A stretch of DNA of 64,000 nt from Chloroflexota bacterium (GTDB lineage Bacteria; Chloroflexota; UBA11872; UBA12225; JAJDUF01): assembly GCA_022826725.1 (NCBI GenBank), contig JAJDUF010000011.1:1-64000 (forward strand), written 5' to 3'. The notes under the pieces are model-generated. The model saw nothing but the letters and a program-made list of their open reading frames with translations, was not told the origin of the DNA and made no database searches. Both the position numbers and the translations under genes were made by a program. Positions 8,544-17,175 of this stretch are shown piece by piece; within the stretch, counting starts at the first letter, position 1, and every line of letters starts with the position of its first letter.

Positions 8544-9788
8544 CTAGTGGTCGGCCGCCACTTGACCGGCAGCGCGTGCGTGCGTGCGGGCGAATTCCAC
8601 CGATCCGTCGTCCTCCCACAGCTCCATGGTGATGCCCCGGATGCTGCCCTCCTCATGCCCGGTCAGTTCACTGAACCATCGGCCCGCCTCGGGATGGCTG
8701 ACCCAGTGGGAGAATGACGGGGTGTGTAGCTCGCGACCGTTCGGCAGTCGGATAACGCCGATATGCTTGGGCGGCACCGTCGGCTCGTTGGCGGCCACCC
8801 GTGCCAGCGTCTCCTCATCCACCTCCACGCCCAGCCCCGGCCCGTCCGGCACTGGCGAGAAGCCTTCGATCACGGGGATGCGCTCCGTCGCAATGTCCTC
8901 CTCGTACTGATCGTCCAAGTTGACCGAGTGGCCGGTGGCCGTAGGCAGGACTGCCATCACGTGCAGCGTCAACGCCTTGGCCAGCGTCCCCCCGCCGCCA
9001 AACTGCACGGAAACCTGCGTGTTGGCCCGACCGTAGGCGGTCCCCAGAGTCAGCGTCTCTCCAATGCTGCCTCCGAGCATATAGCTATCGGCCACACCGA
9101 ACAGGAGCTCCTGCAAATGCCCCACCGGTGTCTTATGCATGATGATCGGCAACCGCGTCTGCTCCCGCAGGCGCCGCCAGCCGTCGAGGTCATGAGCGGT
9201 CATGGGGTCTTCGATGTAGCCGACTACGGGGTACTGCTCAAGCTCCCGGATAATCGGCAACACCGCCGCCAGCGTGCGATTGGAGTTGAAGTCGTAGTGA
9301 ATCTTGAAATCGGGCGGAGCCACTTTCTGCGCGGCTTGCGTCTGCTCGATCACATCATAGTAGGCGCAGGTGTGCATCTTGAAGATCGTGTAGCCCTCCG
9401 CAGCCGCGCGCTGCACCTCGGCCGCGAAGAGTTCCGGCGACGCGGTCCGGGTCCAGGCCGCCACCGACACGCCGTCTCGCACCTTCTGCCCCATCAGCTT
9501 GTAGGCCGGTACGTCGAGATATTTCCCCATCGCGTCGTAGAGCGCGCCACCCAAGCCGGGATTGAGGGTGTTGTTGATGAAGTCGAACGGGCTGCGGCCG
9601 ATAAGCGGCTCGACATAAGCTCGCGACGGCGCGGTGCAGCGAAACTCGCCGTAGCCCACCACCCCCGCATCCGTATGCACCTTGAACACCGTGAGGTGGT
9701 TCATGTCGTGAAAGCGGGCCGTATAGGCGGCGTTACGCGCCGCAATGCGCGGATAGATCGGGATGATCTCGATGTCCGTGATCTTCAT
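8544..9788 (-). CDS. Divergent enolase-superfamily protein lacking usual site residues
   Basis: The protein has the mandelate racemase/muconate lactonizing enzyme layout: an N-terminal capping domain and a beta/alpha barrel. Visible barrel residues are Lys137-Met-His139 (FKMHT), the metal ligand Asp166 (HYDFNSN) and Glu193 (YIEDPM). Where the third metal ligand normally sits in a GE motif the sequence reads LPIIMHKTPVG (214-223), with no acid. The seventh strand reads VSVQFGGGG, without the usual catalytic histidine. It may therefore use a different metal arrangement or no longer be a standard dehydratase or racemase. 414 residues. It is followed closely by the sialidase-like gene and preceded by two canonical paralogues on the same strand. 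Confidence 0.85.
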   Translation of the reverse strand: MKITDIEIIPIYPRIAARNAAYTARFHDMNHLTVFKVHTDAGVVGYGEFRCTAPSRAYVEPLIGRSPFDFINNTLNPGLGGALYDAMGKYLDVPAYKLMGQKVRDGVSVAAWTRTASPELFAAEVQRAAAEGYTIFKMHTCAYYDVIEQTQAAQKVAPPDFKIHYDFNSNRTLAAVLPIIRELEQYPVVGYIEDPMTAHDLDGWRRLREQTRLPIIMHKTPVGHLQELLFGVADSYMLGGSIGETLTLGTAYGRANTQVSVQFGGGGTLAKALTLHVMAVLPTATGHSVNLDDQYEEDIATERIPVIEGFSPVPDGPGLGVEVDEETLARVAANEPTVPPKHIGVIRLPNGRELHTPSFSHWVSHPEAGRWFSELTGHEEGSIRGITMELWEDDGSVEFARTHARAAGQVAADH

Positions 9789-9852
9789 AGCAACCGTTCC
9801 GTTGACGACCTCCCACTCCCACGCCCCAAGTTGCGACGGGGGAGGGAAACGC

Positions 9853-9887
9853 TGTCCCCCTGCATTGCGGGGGGACCATAGGGGGGC
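9853..9887. repeat. R3 palindrome copy
   Basis: The arms are CCCCCTGC and GCGGGGGG with the ACCATAGGGGGG tail. It separates two enolase-superfamily genes on the minus strand. Confidence 0.75.
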
Positions 9888-9893
9888 CAGCCC

Positions 9894-11114
9894 TTACCCC
9901 ACCGGCGTATACGAATCGATGCTATGCGCCTCCAGCGCATCGTCGTCGAACGCAATCCCCAGGCCCGGTCCCGGCGGCACGTGCAAGTGCCCGGCCTCGT
10001 AGTGGATCGGCTCCTGTAGCAGCACGTCGCCGAGCGGGTTCGGCCGCTCCGCCCCGCGATACTCGCAGATCAGGAAGTTCGGCGATGCCGCGGCCAGATG
10101 CAGCGCCGCTGCGACGTGGATCGACGATCCCATGCTGACGTGCGCGCACCACGGCACGTTGAAGAGATCGGCCACCAGCGCGATCTTGCGGCCCTCGGAG
10201 ATTCCACCAGCGCGGCAGATGTCGGGCAGGATCACGTCGGCCGCGTGCCGGCGCAGCTTCTCATGGAATTGCCAGCGCGTGCATTCCGTCTCGCCGCTGG
10301 CGATGGGCAGGTCCAGCGCGGCGCACAGCGCGGCGTAACCGTCGAGGTCTTCGGGCGGCAGTGGGTCTTCCAGCCAGCCCACGCCCATGCGCTCCAGCGC
10401 GCGGCCGATCTGCGTCGCCGTGCGCGTATCGTAAGCGCCGTGCGCATCCACCATCACCGTGGCCCGCCCTCCCACGGATTCGGCGACCGCTTCAATCGTC
10501 GCGAGGTCGCCGCGCCAGTCGTTGCGCCCGAGGTGCAGCTTCAGCGCGGTGAACCCCTGCTCCACGTATTGCTCGGCCGCTGAAATCCGCTCCTCCAGCG
10601 TGTCGCCGGGCAGCCCGCTATAGCAGGGGATAGCGGTGTTGAACGGGCCACCAAGCAGTTGGTACACCGGCAGGTCGAGCGCCTTACCCGCCAGGTCCCA
10701 CAGCGCAATGTCAATCGCGGCCAGCGATTCGAGCATGAACCCCGACCCGTGCCCGCGCAGCCGCATCGAAGCGTACAGATGGTCCCACAGCACCTCGATG
10801 GCCAGCGGGTCTTGCCCCAGCAGTAGCGGCGCAAAAAGATCCGCAATGACCGCCTTGGCCACGCCGGGCACCGGCGGCGAATGCGCCTCACCCCACCCGA
10901 CCAGGCCGGTATCGGAAGTCACCCGCACCAGCAGCGTCTGCTCTTGTGCCGGGTAGGCACAGAGATGGCGCCCCTCATTGCGGTCGAGCGCCCCGACCGT
11001 GCCGGCCATGGTATGCCTGTCACGCGCCAAGACACGCGTCGGACGCAGCCCCATTTCCGCCATGTAGTCGCGGTCGGCGACAATGTGAAACGTCTCCACG
11101 TTGGCAATCTTCAT
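9894..11114 (-). CDS. Enolase-superfamily sugar-acid dehydratase-like enzyme (paralogue A)
   Basis: A complete mandelate-racemase-subgroup barrel of 406 residues. The sites are Lys192-Leu-His194 (ALKLHLG), metal ligands Asp223 (VDAHGAYD), Glu249 (WLEDPLPPED) and Glu275 (ASGETE), Asp298 (ILPDICRAGG) and His325 (CAHVSMGS). Family members dehydrate or epimerise sugar acids; the substrate is not evident. It is a tandem duplicate of the gene at 11291-12496, and a third, decayed copy of the N-terminus lies at 15345-15466. The N-terminal segment DYMAEMGLRP is shared with that remnant and not with paralogue B, so A and the remnant are the closer pair. Confidence 0.9.
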   Translation of the reverse strand: MKIANVETFHIVADRDYMAEMGLRPTRVLARDRHTMAGTVGALDRNEGRHLCAYPAQEQTLLVRVTSDTGLVGWGEAHSPPVPGVAKAVIADLFAPLLLGQDPLAIEVLWDHLYASMRLRGHGSGFMLESLAAIDIALWDLAGKALDLPVYQLLGGPFNTAIPCYSGLPGDTLEERISAAEQYVEQGFTALKLHLGRNDWRGDLATIEAVAESVGGRATVMVDAHGAYDTRTATQIGRALERMGVGWLEDPLPPEDLDGYAALCAALDLPIASGETECTRWQFHEKLRRHAADVILPDICRAGGISEGRKIALVADLFNVPWCAHVSMGSSIHVAAALHLAAASPNFLICEYRGAERPNPLGDVLLQEPIHYEAGHLHVPPGPGLGIAFDDDALEAHSIDSYTPVG

Positions 11115-11167
11115 CCTCGCATCCTTCCACCACTCCGTCCCCCCGCACTGGAGACCTCTGCAAAATC

Positions 11168-11282
11168 GTCATTCCCGCGCAAGCGGGAATCCACCCCTCT
11201 CCCGCTGGGAGAGGGCCGGGGTGAGGGCAGCCGGCCCCGCCATCACTCCCCTTCCCTGCCAGGGAAGGGGCCGGGGGTTAGG
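11168..11282. repeat. R1 and two R2 copies between tandem enolase genes
   Basis: An R1 copy (11168-11194) runs directly into an R2 copy with a CCGCT loop (11194-11229). A second R2-type copy with shorter arms (CCCCTTCCC and GGGAAGGGG, 11246-11282) carries the variant tail CCGGGGGTTAGG, also seen at 12655 and 34832. Confidence 0.8.
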
Positions 11283-11290
11283 TCAGCCGC

Positions 11291-12496
11291 TCACCCCACC
11301 GGCGTATATAGGTCCAGACTACGGGCCGCCAGCGCGTCATCGTCAAACGTAATCCCCAGGCCCGGCCCCGGCGGCACCTGCAAGTGCCCGTCCGCGTAGT
11401 GAATCGGCTCCTGCAGGAGCACATCACCCAGCGGATTGGGCCGCAGCGGTCCGCGGTACTCGCAGATCAGGAAGTTCGGTGTCGCGGCAGCCAAATGCAG
11501 GGCGGCCGCCACGTGGATAGCTGATCCCATGCTGACGTGCGCGCACCACGGTACGTTGAAGAGGTCGGCAACTTGCGCGATCTTGCGCCCCTCCGAAATG
11601 CCCCCGGCGCGGCAGATGTCCGGCAAGATAATATCGGCGCCACCGCGACGCAGCTTCTCATTGAACTGCCAGCGGGTACACTCGGTCTCGCCGCTGGCAA
11701 TGGGCATGTCCAGCGCGTCACACAGCGCGGCGTAGCCGTCGAGGTCTTCCGGCGGCAGCGGGTCTTCCAGCCAGCCGACGCCCATCCGCTCCAGCTCCCG
11801 GCCGGCCGGGATGGCCGTGCGCGCATCGTAGGCGCCGTGGGCGTCCACCAGCACGGTCGCTTGTCCCTCCACGGCCTCGACTACTGCCCCAACCTCGGCC
11901 AGGGCGCCGCTCGTATCGCCCAAGGCGGTCCCGGTCTTCATGGCAGTAAATCCCATAGCCACGTACTGCTTTGCGTTGGCGACCCGCTCCTCGACCGTCT
12001 CGCCCGGCAGCCCGGTATAGCACGGAATCCGCGTGCGGAACGGGCCGCCGAGCAGTTGGTAGACCGGCTGACCGAGCGCTTTGCCGACCAGGTCCCACAG
12101 CGCAATGTCAATCGCCGCCAGCGCTTCGAGCATGAACCCCGACCCGTGCCCGCGCAGCCGCATCGAAGCGTACAGATGGTCCCACAGCACCTCGATAGCC
12201 AGCGGGTCTTGCCCCAGCAGCAGCGGCGCGAAGAGGTCTGCAATGACCGCCTTGGCCACGCCGGGCACTGGCGGCGAGTGGGCCTCGCCCCACCCCTCCA
12301 AGCCGTCATCGGAGGTCAGCCGCACCAGCAGCGTCTGATCTATCGTCGGATACGCGCAGAGGTGCCGACCCGTGTTGTAGTCCAGCGCCCTGACCCCGGG
12401 CTCGGTGCCGGCCTGCCGACGCCCCACGGCCCCGGCCGCCGCGTGTACCTCCCGGTCGGCAACAATATGAAACGACTCCACCTGGGCAATCTTCAT
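11291..12496 (-). CDS. Enolase-superfamily enzyme (paralogue B) with Lys-Thr-Gly site
   Basis: A 401-residue barrel closely related to paralogue A, with Asp218 (VDAHGAYD), Glu244 (WLEDPLPPED), Glu270 (ASGETE), LPDICRAGG and CAHVSMGS all kept. The second-strand catalytic pair differs: A has LKLHLG, while B has MKTGTALGD, i.e. Lys187 followed by Thr-Gly instead of Leu-His. The two tandem copies have therefore diverged at the position that acts as a general base in this superfamily. The start at 12496 (MKIAQVES) aligns with the start of paralogue A; a longer frame to 12655 would run through R3 and R4 repeats. Confidence 0.88.
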   Translation of the reverse strand: MKIAQVESFHIVADREVHAAAGAVGRRQAGTEPGVRALDYNTGRHLCAYPTIDQTLLVRLTSDDGLEGWGEAHSPPVPGVAKAVIADLFAPLLLGQDPLAIEVLWDHLYASMRLRGHGSGFMLEALAAIDIALWDLVGKALGQPVYQLLGGPFRTRIPCYTGLPGETVEERVANAKQYVAMGFTAMKTGTALGDTSGALAEVGAVVEAVEGQATVLVDAHGAYDARTAIPAGRELERMGVGWLEDPLPPEDLDGYAALCDALDMPIASGETECTRWQFNEKLRRGGADIILPDICRAGGISEGRKIAQVADLFNVPWCAHVSMGSAIHVAAALHLAAATPNFLICEYRGPLRPNPLGDVLLQEPIHYADGHLQVPPGPGLGITFDDDALAARSLDLYTPVG

Positions 12497-12550
12497 GCAC
12501 ACTCCCCACTTGTGAGACCTTTGCATAACCACCCGGAGGGCAGGTTTCCT

Positions 12551-12692
12551 GTAGGGGCGCAGCCCGCTGCGCCCGTCCCCCCGCCGCAGCGGGGGGACCA
12601 TAGGGGGGGCTATCTCTCTGACTCCCTGACAGCGGCGGTCCGTCGCCGTCCGCACTCCCCTTCCCTGCCAGGGAAGGGGGCCGGGGGTTAGG
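12551..12692. repeat. R4, R3 and R2 copies in a row
   Basis: An R4 hairpin with arms GGGCGCAG and CTGCGCCC (12551-12574) passes into an R3 copy (12574-12613). About 40 bp later comes a short-arm R2 copy with a GGGGGTTAGG tail (12655-12692). They fill the gap between the dioxygenase-like gene and paralogue B. Confidence 0.75.
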
Positions 12693-12695
12693 TTC

Positions 12696-13607
12696 CTACC
12701 GGCCCTCGAATGAGCGCTCGCGGGCCAGCGTCTGCAAGCCGAAGATCGCGCGGCCGGCTTGGAAGTCGTCCTCGAGCGGCGGCTTAGGCCACGGCATCCG
12801 CACGTCGTGGGCGATCACCCGCGGCGTCACCGTTGGCTCCCCCCGCACCATGAAATCATTCCACTGGTCAAGGTCCACGAATCGCGCGTCACCCGCCAGC
12901 AGCCAGGCGTCCGCAGCCGCATACGTGTAAATCAGCAACCGTCTCGACTTGCCGGAGCGGTTGGGCGCCGAGGCGTGCAGCATCCGCGTGTGATGGATGG
13001 TGATGCCCCCCGCGCCGACCTCCACCGGCACGGCCGTGCTGAGGTCCGTTTCCTCGCGGCTGGGTGAGATTGCGCCGATGAAGTAGCCGTCCTGATGATG
13101 GTCCAGCACCGGCCCCTTGTGCGAGCCGGGGATCATCAACATGCAGCCGTTCTCCAGCGTATGGTCGTCGAGGCAAACCCCGACGGCCAGCACGTCATCG
13201 TTGGTGTAGGGATAGAACGCGATGTCCTGATGCCACTCGACGGCGCTCCCACCCCCGGCCGTCTTCATGTTCAGCTTCTCGCCTTGATGGCGAATGTCCG
13301 GGCCGAGCAGCGGCTCGATAACATCCAGAATGGCGTCCGAGCGGTACAGCTCCCCGAAGAACGGATGGCGCTTGCTCGGCGCGTTGATCCGGGCCAGGCG
13401 CGGCGTCTCGGCGCTATGCCCCTCTTCCAGCGCAAACGCCTCGGTATTGCTCGTCACGCCCCGGGACTGCTCGACCAGATCATCTACGATCCGCCGGGCC
13501 GTGGCCAACTGCTCCGGACTGAGCACGTTCTCGACCGTGAGATACCCGTTGTTCCGGTAGAACTCGACCTGCACCGGACTGAGCCGGGCGCGCTCAACAG
13601 TTACCAT
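12696..13607 (-). CDS. Phytanoyl-CoA dioxygenase (PhyH) family protein
   Basis: A probable Fe(II)/2-oxoglutarate-dependent oxygenase of 303 residues. The iron site is His126-Gln-Asp128 (VEWHQDIAFYP) with the distal His211 (RMLHASAPNRSGKSRR); the arginines after it fit the 2-oxoglutarate carboxylate site. NGCMLMIPGSHKG is the usual core segment. Bacterial members hydroxylate varied small molecules, so phytanoyl-CoA itself is unlikely to be the substrate. It lies between the sugar-binding lipoprotein and the tandem enolases on the same strand and may act on the same imported compound. Confidence 0.85.
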   Translation of the reverse strand: MVTVERARLSPVQVEFYRNNGYLTVENVLSPEQLATARRIVDDLVEQSRGVTSNTEAFALEEGHSAETPRLARINAPSKRHPFFGELYRSDAILDVIEPLLGPDIRHQGEKLNMKTAGGGSAVEWHQDIAFYPYTNDDVLAVGVCLDDHTLENGCMLMIPGSHKGPVLDHHQDGYFIGAISPSREETDLSTAVPVEVGAGGITIHHTRMLHASAPNRSGKSRRLLIYTYAAADAWLLAGDARFVDLDQWNDFMVRGEPTVTPRVIAHDVRMPWPKPPLEDDFQAGRAIFGLQTLARERSFEGR

Positions 13608-13654
13608 CGGTCGCTCCTCTCTGCGGTCCGCCGCCGGTCACGACATAACAAGAA

Positions 13655-13683
13655 GCGGCCGGGTGGTACAACCACCCGGCCGC
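13655..13683 (-). terminator. Rho-independent terminator after sugar-binding lipoprotein 1
   Basis: Perfect 13-bp arms GCGGCCGGGTGGT and ACCACCCGGCCGC surround a 3-base loop. On the minus strand the stem is followed by TTCTTGTTAT. It lies 29 bp past the stop of the lipoprotein gene and ahead of the dioxygenase-like gene, so it would separate or attenuate the two. Confidence 0.75.
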
Positions 13684-13711
13684 CTGCGGATCATCTCGCC
13701 GACACGCCCGG

Positions 13712-15193
13712 CTAGCTGCCCGCCGCTAGCGCGAAGGCCTCGTCCACTTCCACCTGGGCCGCTCTTGCCGCTTCGTCGAGCACCGACTTGACACTGGCCT
13801 CGCCTCGCAGCACCTTGCCGTGCATGTCCGCGCCGTTAATCCCCCGGATCAGCGCGGCCAAGCCCAGCGAGGCGGGTGCCGGCGTCGCGGCATTGATCGT
13901 CTCCAGCACGGTGTCCCAGCCCGGATTGGCCTTGTAGTAGACCGGGTCCTCGGCCACCGGCCGATACATCGTGCCCCGACCCATCGAAGTCATCAGATGC
14001 CGGTGGCCGTCGTCCTGCGACATCCACCGCTCCAGCAGCCAGGCCTCATCCGGATTCTTCAGCCCGGCGCCCATCGCCCAGGTCCAGGTGTACTGGGCCA
14101 GGGTGGTCTGCTTCGAGTTCGCGTTGTTGGCGTTGCGCGGCATCCGCGACGCGCCCATCTTCAGATTCGGCGCCGCATCGGGAGCGTTGATCCACTGCCA
14201 GGGACCGCTCATCAAGATGCCCATCTTGCCGTTGTAGAAGATCGGATCAAGTCCGGGCTGCCCTTCCTTCTGCTGGGACTTCATGAAGGCGTCGAACTTG
14301 TTCCACTCGCCGTAGGCCTGATTGACCGCGTCGGTCGGGTAGGTGAGCGCCTCGATGCCCAACTCGTCGTTGAAGGCGACCGTCTTGCCGTCGCCCTCGA
14401 ACAGACGACCCGCGTTCACCGTGTGCCAGACGTAGAAGGCGGTACCCGGATAGTTGAAGCCCACCTGCTTGAAGGAGTCCCCGTCCGGCTCGGTCAGAAT
14501 CTTCGCCGATTCGAGCAGCCCCTGCCAGGTGGTCAACTCCTTCGGGTCAATCCCCTTGGCTGCCAGCATATCCTCGTTGTAGAAGACGTAGGGATTGTCA
14601 CCCGACGCCGTCTGTGGCAGCGCGTAGGTCCGCCCGTCGAGTTGGATGAATGGAATGATCGCCGGGAAGTACAACTCCTCCAAACTCCGCTTGTCGCGAG
14701 TCAGGTAGTCATCAATAAAGGTCAGAGCGTTGCGCCGCGCCAGATCAACAGTGGCCCGCCCATGGATCATGAACACGTCCGGCGGAGAGCCGGCAGCGAT
14801 AGCGGCAATGATCTTCCCGATCGGCACGCCGCCGTCTACACCAGGTCCACCCGGCGTCAAGTTCATCGTCAGGTCAACGGTGATGTTGTCGTATTCCTCT
14901 TCGAACATCTCGATGGCCTGGTCAACCAGCGGCTCACGCGCCGGCCCGTTCCAGCGGTGCTGGAAGTCGAGCGTTACCGGTGCCTTTGCAGCAGCGCCCT
15001 GCGCGCCCTGTGCCCCTTGTGCGCCCTGTGCGCCGGTCTCACCCTTCGCTCCCGCTGGCCCCGCCGGGCCGGCCGGGCCGGCCTGTGGCTGGCCGACATA
15101 CCGTACCGTCGGCTCACCGCACGCAGCCGCGACCAACCCGCCCAAAGCGGCAGCGGCGCCTCCCAAATAGCGTCTCCGCACGATACCTGCCAT
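13712..15193 (-). CDS. ABC-transporter sugar-binding lipoprotein with collagen-like linker (1)
   Basis: An extracellular solute-binding protein of family 1 (MalE/UgpB-like), 493 residues. The N-terminus has a twin-arginine-like RRRYL, a hydrophobic stretch and a lipobox VAAAC with the lipidated Cys25. Residues about 39-68 are ten uninterrupted Gly-X-Y triplets (three GPA, GAK, GET, four GAQ, GAA), a collagen-like stalk between the lipid anchor and the binding domain. The binding domain follows (TLDFQHRWNGP onward; GKMGILMSGPWQW; LLERWMSQDDGHRHL). No permease or ATPase gene is nearby, so it would depend on a transporter encoded elsewhere. It is paralogous to the gene at 15554-17020. Confidence 0.88.
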   Translation of the reverse strand: MAGIVRRRYLGGAAAALGGLVAAACGEPTVRYVGQPQAGPAGPAGPAGAKGETGAQGAQGAQGAQGAAAKAPVTLDFQHRWNGPAREPLVDQAIEMFEEEYDNITVDLTMNLTPGGPGVDGGVPIGKIIAAIAAGSPPDVFMIHGRATVDLARRNALTFIDDYLTRDKRSLEELYFPAIIPFIQLDGRTYALPQTASGDNPYVFYNEDMLAAKGIDPKELTTWQGLLESAKILTEPDGDSFKQVGFNYPGTAFYVWHTVNAGRLFEGDGKTVAFNDELGIEALTYPTDAVNQAYGEWNKFDAFMKSQQKEGQPGLDPIFYNGKMGILMSGPWQWINAPDAAPNLKMGASRMPRNANNANSKQTTLAQYTWTWAMGAGLKNPDEAWLLERWMSQDDGHRHLMTSMGRGTMYRPVAEDPVYYKANPGWDTVLETINAATPAPASLGLAALIRGINGADMHGKVLRGEASVKSVLDEAARAAQVEVDEAFALAAGS

Positions 15194-15344
15194 TCCCGGT
15201 GCCTCCTTTTTCTTCCGTGGACGTGTCGGTCACGCCCATTCGACCGGTAAATTTCGCTACCTATGCTACCATCTATCGCTGAAGGCCAGCAATAACCCGC
15301 AGCCTCGGCGGCCGTCGCATCGCAAGCCTCTGGCCGACCACCGC

Positions 15345-15466
15345 AATCCGGCTAGCGTACCCTGGCGGCAACACACGTCCGGTGCTACTCGCAGTCCCAT
15401 GCCCTCCATGTATTCGCGGTCTGCGACGACGCGGAGTGTCTCCACGTTGGCAATCTCTTTGTCCAC
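15345..15466 (-). pseudogene. Remnant of a third enolase paralogue (N-terminus only)
   Basis: Starting from a GTG at 15466 the frame reads EIANVETLRVVADREYM followed by EGMGLR, matching the first 25 or so residues of paralogue A (KIANVETFHIVADRDYM, AEMGLR). The match weakens after about residue 40 and the frame stops at 15266, so the barrel is gone. It lies just downstream of sugar-binding lipoprotein 2, suggesting an ancestral lipoprotein-enolase gene pair that was duplicated and then partly deleted. Confidence 0.75.
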
Positions 15467-15502
15467 CTCACCTCCGCCCGCGTCTTGTCATGAGGAAAAG
15501 CA

Positions 15503-15530
15503 CGTGGCCGGGGCACGTGCCCCGGCCACG
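15503..15530 (-). terminator. Rho-independent terminator after sugar-binding lipoprotein 2
   Basis: A perfect 28-bp palindrome with arms CGTGGCCGGGGCAC and GTGCCCCGGCCACG. On the minus strand it is followed by TGCTTTTCCTC. It lies 24 bp past the stop of the lipoprotein gene. Confidence 0.75.
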
Positions 15531-15553
15531 GACGATCCTGTGCGGGTGCTGGC

Positions 15554-17020
15554 TTAGCCCTGTGCGGCCTCGTGGGCCTTGTCTAGCTCGAACTGAGCCT
15601 TTTCGGCAGCCTGTTCCAGGGCGGCGGCAACGCCGAGCTCGCCTTGGACTACCTGCTCAGTGACTGCGTTGATGTGAGTCATGGCCGGCCCCGCCCCCTT
15701 CGCGATAGGCAGGGGAGTTGCCGCGTTGATCGTTTCGAGGACTAGGTCCCAGCCAGGATTTGCGTCATAGTACAACTTGTCCATGACCACTGGCTTGTAC
15801 ATAGTGGCACGGCCCATCCCGGTCATCAGCCGCCGGTGGCCTTCGTCCTGCGACATCCAGCGTTCCAGCAGCCAGGCCTCGTCGGGATTCTTGGGGCCGG
15901 CGCCCGTGGCCCACGTCCACACACTGCCCGCCAACGTGGTCTGTTTGGACTGCGGGTTCTCGGCGTTGCGCGGCATGCGCTCCGTGCCCCAGTTGAGGTT
16001 GGGTGCCGCTTTCGGCACGCTCACCCAATACCACGGACCGCTCGTCGAGATGGCCAGCTTTCCGTTGGCAAACAGCGAATCCACCGGAGCCGACATCTCG
16101 ACCGTATGCTCCTTGATGTAGGTGTCGAGTTTTGGCCACGAGCCATAGACTTGCTTGACCGCCTCGGTAGAATGGGTGAGCGCCTCGCGGCCAATCGCGT
16201 CATTGAACAGCACCTTGCGACCATCGGCATCCCAGAACTGGCCACCATTGAGCGTGTGCCACGTGGAGAAGCTGCCAGGATAGCGGTAGCCTATCTCCTT
16301 GAAGCTGTCTCCCTGTGCCACCGTGAGAGTCCTAGCCGCCTGTAGCAATCCTTGCCAGGTCTTGAGGTCGTCCGGGTTGACTCCCTTGGCTGCCAGCATA
16401 TCTTTGTTGTAGTGGTTGTAGGGGTTGTCACCCGATGCCGTCTGGGATAGGGCATAGGTCTTCCCTTCCAGTTGGATATAGGGCAGGACCGCTGGGAAGT
16501 ACAGCTCGCCGAGACTGCGTCCGTCTCTCTTCAGGTAGTTGTCCAGCCAGGCGAGCGCGCCGCGTTGAGCAAACTCACGGGCTGGGTTGGCGTGGATCAT
16601 TAAGCAGTCGGGTGGTTGTCCCGCTGCAATCGAAGCCAGGATCTTGGCGATCGGCACGCCGCCGGAGGTGCCTTCTCCGCGCGCGAGGTTCATCGTCGTT
16701 TCAACAAAGATTCCGGGGTTCGTTTCCTCGAACAGCTTGATCACCTCGTCCACAATCGGCTCCCGGGCTGGACCGTTCCAGCGGTGCTGGAAGTCGAGCG
16801 TTACGGGTGCCTTTGCAGCAGCGCCCTGTGCGCCCTGCGCGCCCTGTTGGCCTTGTGCGCCGGTCTCTCCTTTCGCTCCCGCTGGCCCCGCTGGCCCCGC
16901 GGGACCGGCTTGCGGCTGGCCGACGTAGCGGACGGTCGGCTCGCCGCACGCGACGGCAATCAGACCACCCAAAGCGGCGGCAGCACCTCCCAGATAGCGT
17001 CTACGCACGATGCCTGCCAT
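15554..17020 (-). CDS. ABC-transporter sugar-binding lipoprotein with collagen-like linker (2)
   Basis: A 488-residue paralogue of the 13712-15193 protein with a near-identical first 80 residues: RRRYL, lipobox VAVAC, then ten Gly-X-Y triplets, with one GAQ replaced by GQQ. The binding domain has diverged more than the signal and linker (for example GKLAISTSGPWYW versus GKMGILMSGPWQW), as expected if the two bind different ligands. Both lack neighbouring membrane components. The highly conserved 5' part may reflect recent exchange between the copies or constraint on export and tethering. Confidence 0.88.
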   Translation of the reverse strand: MAGIVRRRYLGGAAAALGGLIAVACGEPTVRYVGQPQAGPAGPAGPAGAKGETGAQGQQGAQGAQGAAAKAPVTLDFQHRWNGPAREPIVDEVIKLFEETNPGIFVETTMNLARGEGTSGGVPIAKILASIAAGQPPDCLMIHANPAREFAQRGALAWLDNYLKRDGRSLGELYFPAVLPYIQLEGKTYALSQTASGDNPYNHYNKDMLAAKGVNPDDLKTWQGLLQAARTLTVAQGDSFKEIGYRYPGSFSTWHTLNGGQFWDADGRKVLFNDAIGREALTHSTEAVKQVYGSWPKLDTYIKEHTVEMSAPVDSLFANGKLAISTSGPWYWVSVPKAAPNLNWGTERMPRNAENPQSKQTTLAGSVWTWATGAGPKNPDEAWLLERWMSQDEGHRRLMTGMGRATMYKPVVMDKLYYDANPGWDLVLETINAATPLPIAKGAGPAMTHINAVTEQVVQGELGVAAALEQAAEKAQFELDKAHEAAQG

Positions 17021-17116
17021 GGCAGTACCTCCCTCTACCTTTCATGGACGTGCAAATACGCCCACTCAACTAACAACTGACCGTGCCCATCATACCACCG
17101 TAGTTAAGGGCCGGCA

Positions 17117-17131
17117 AGAACCTAAGGTTCT
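17117..17131. promoter_or_regulatory. Short palindrome, possible operator
   Basis: AGAACC-TAA-GGTTCT is a perfect 6-bp inverted repeat about 100 bp upstream of sugar-binding lipoprotein 2, in a gap with no dispersed repeats. It is a possible regulator-binding site. No second copy was noticed, so this is weak. Confidence 0.25.
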
Positions 17132-17175
17132 GGTGGACAGTGTGTCGCAGTCCCGATTCCGAGTGCTGACCCGCC

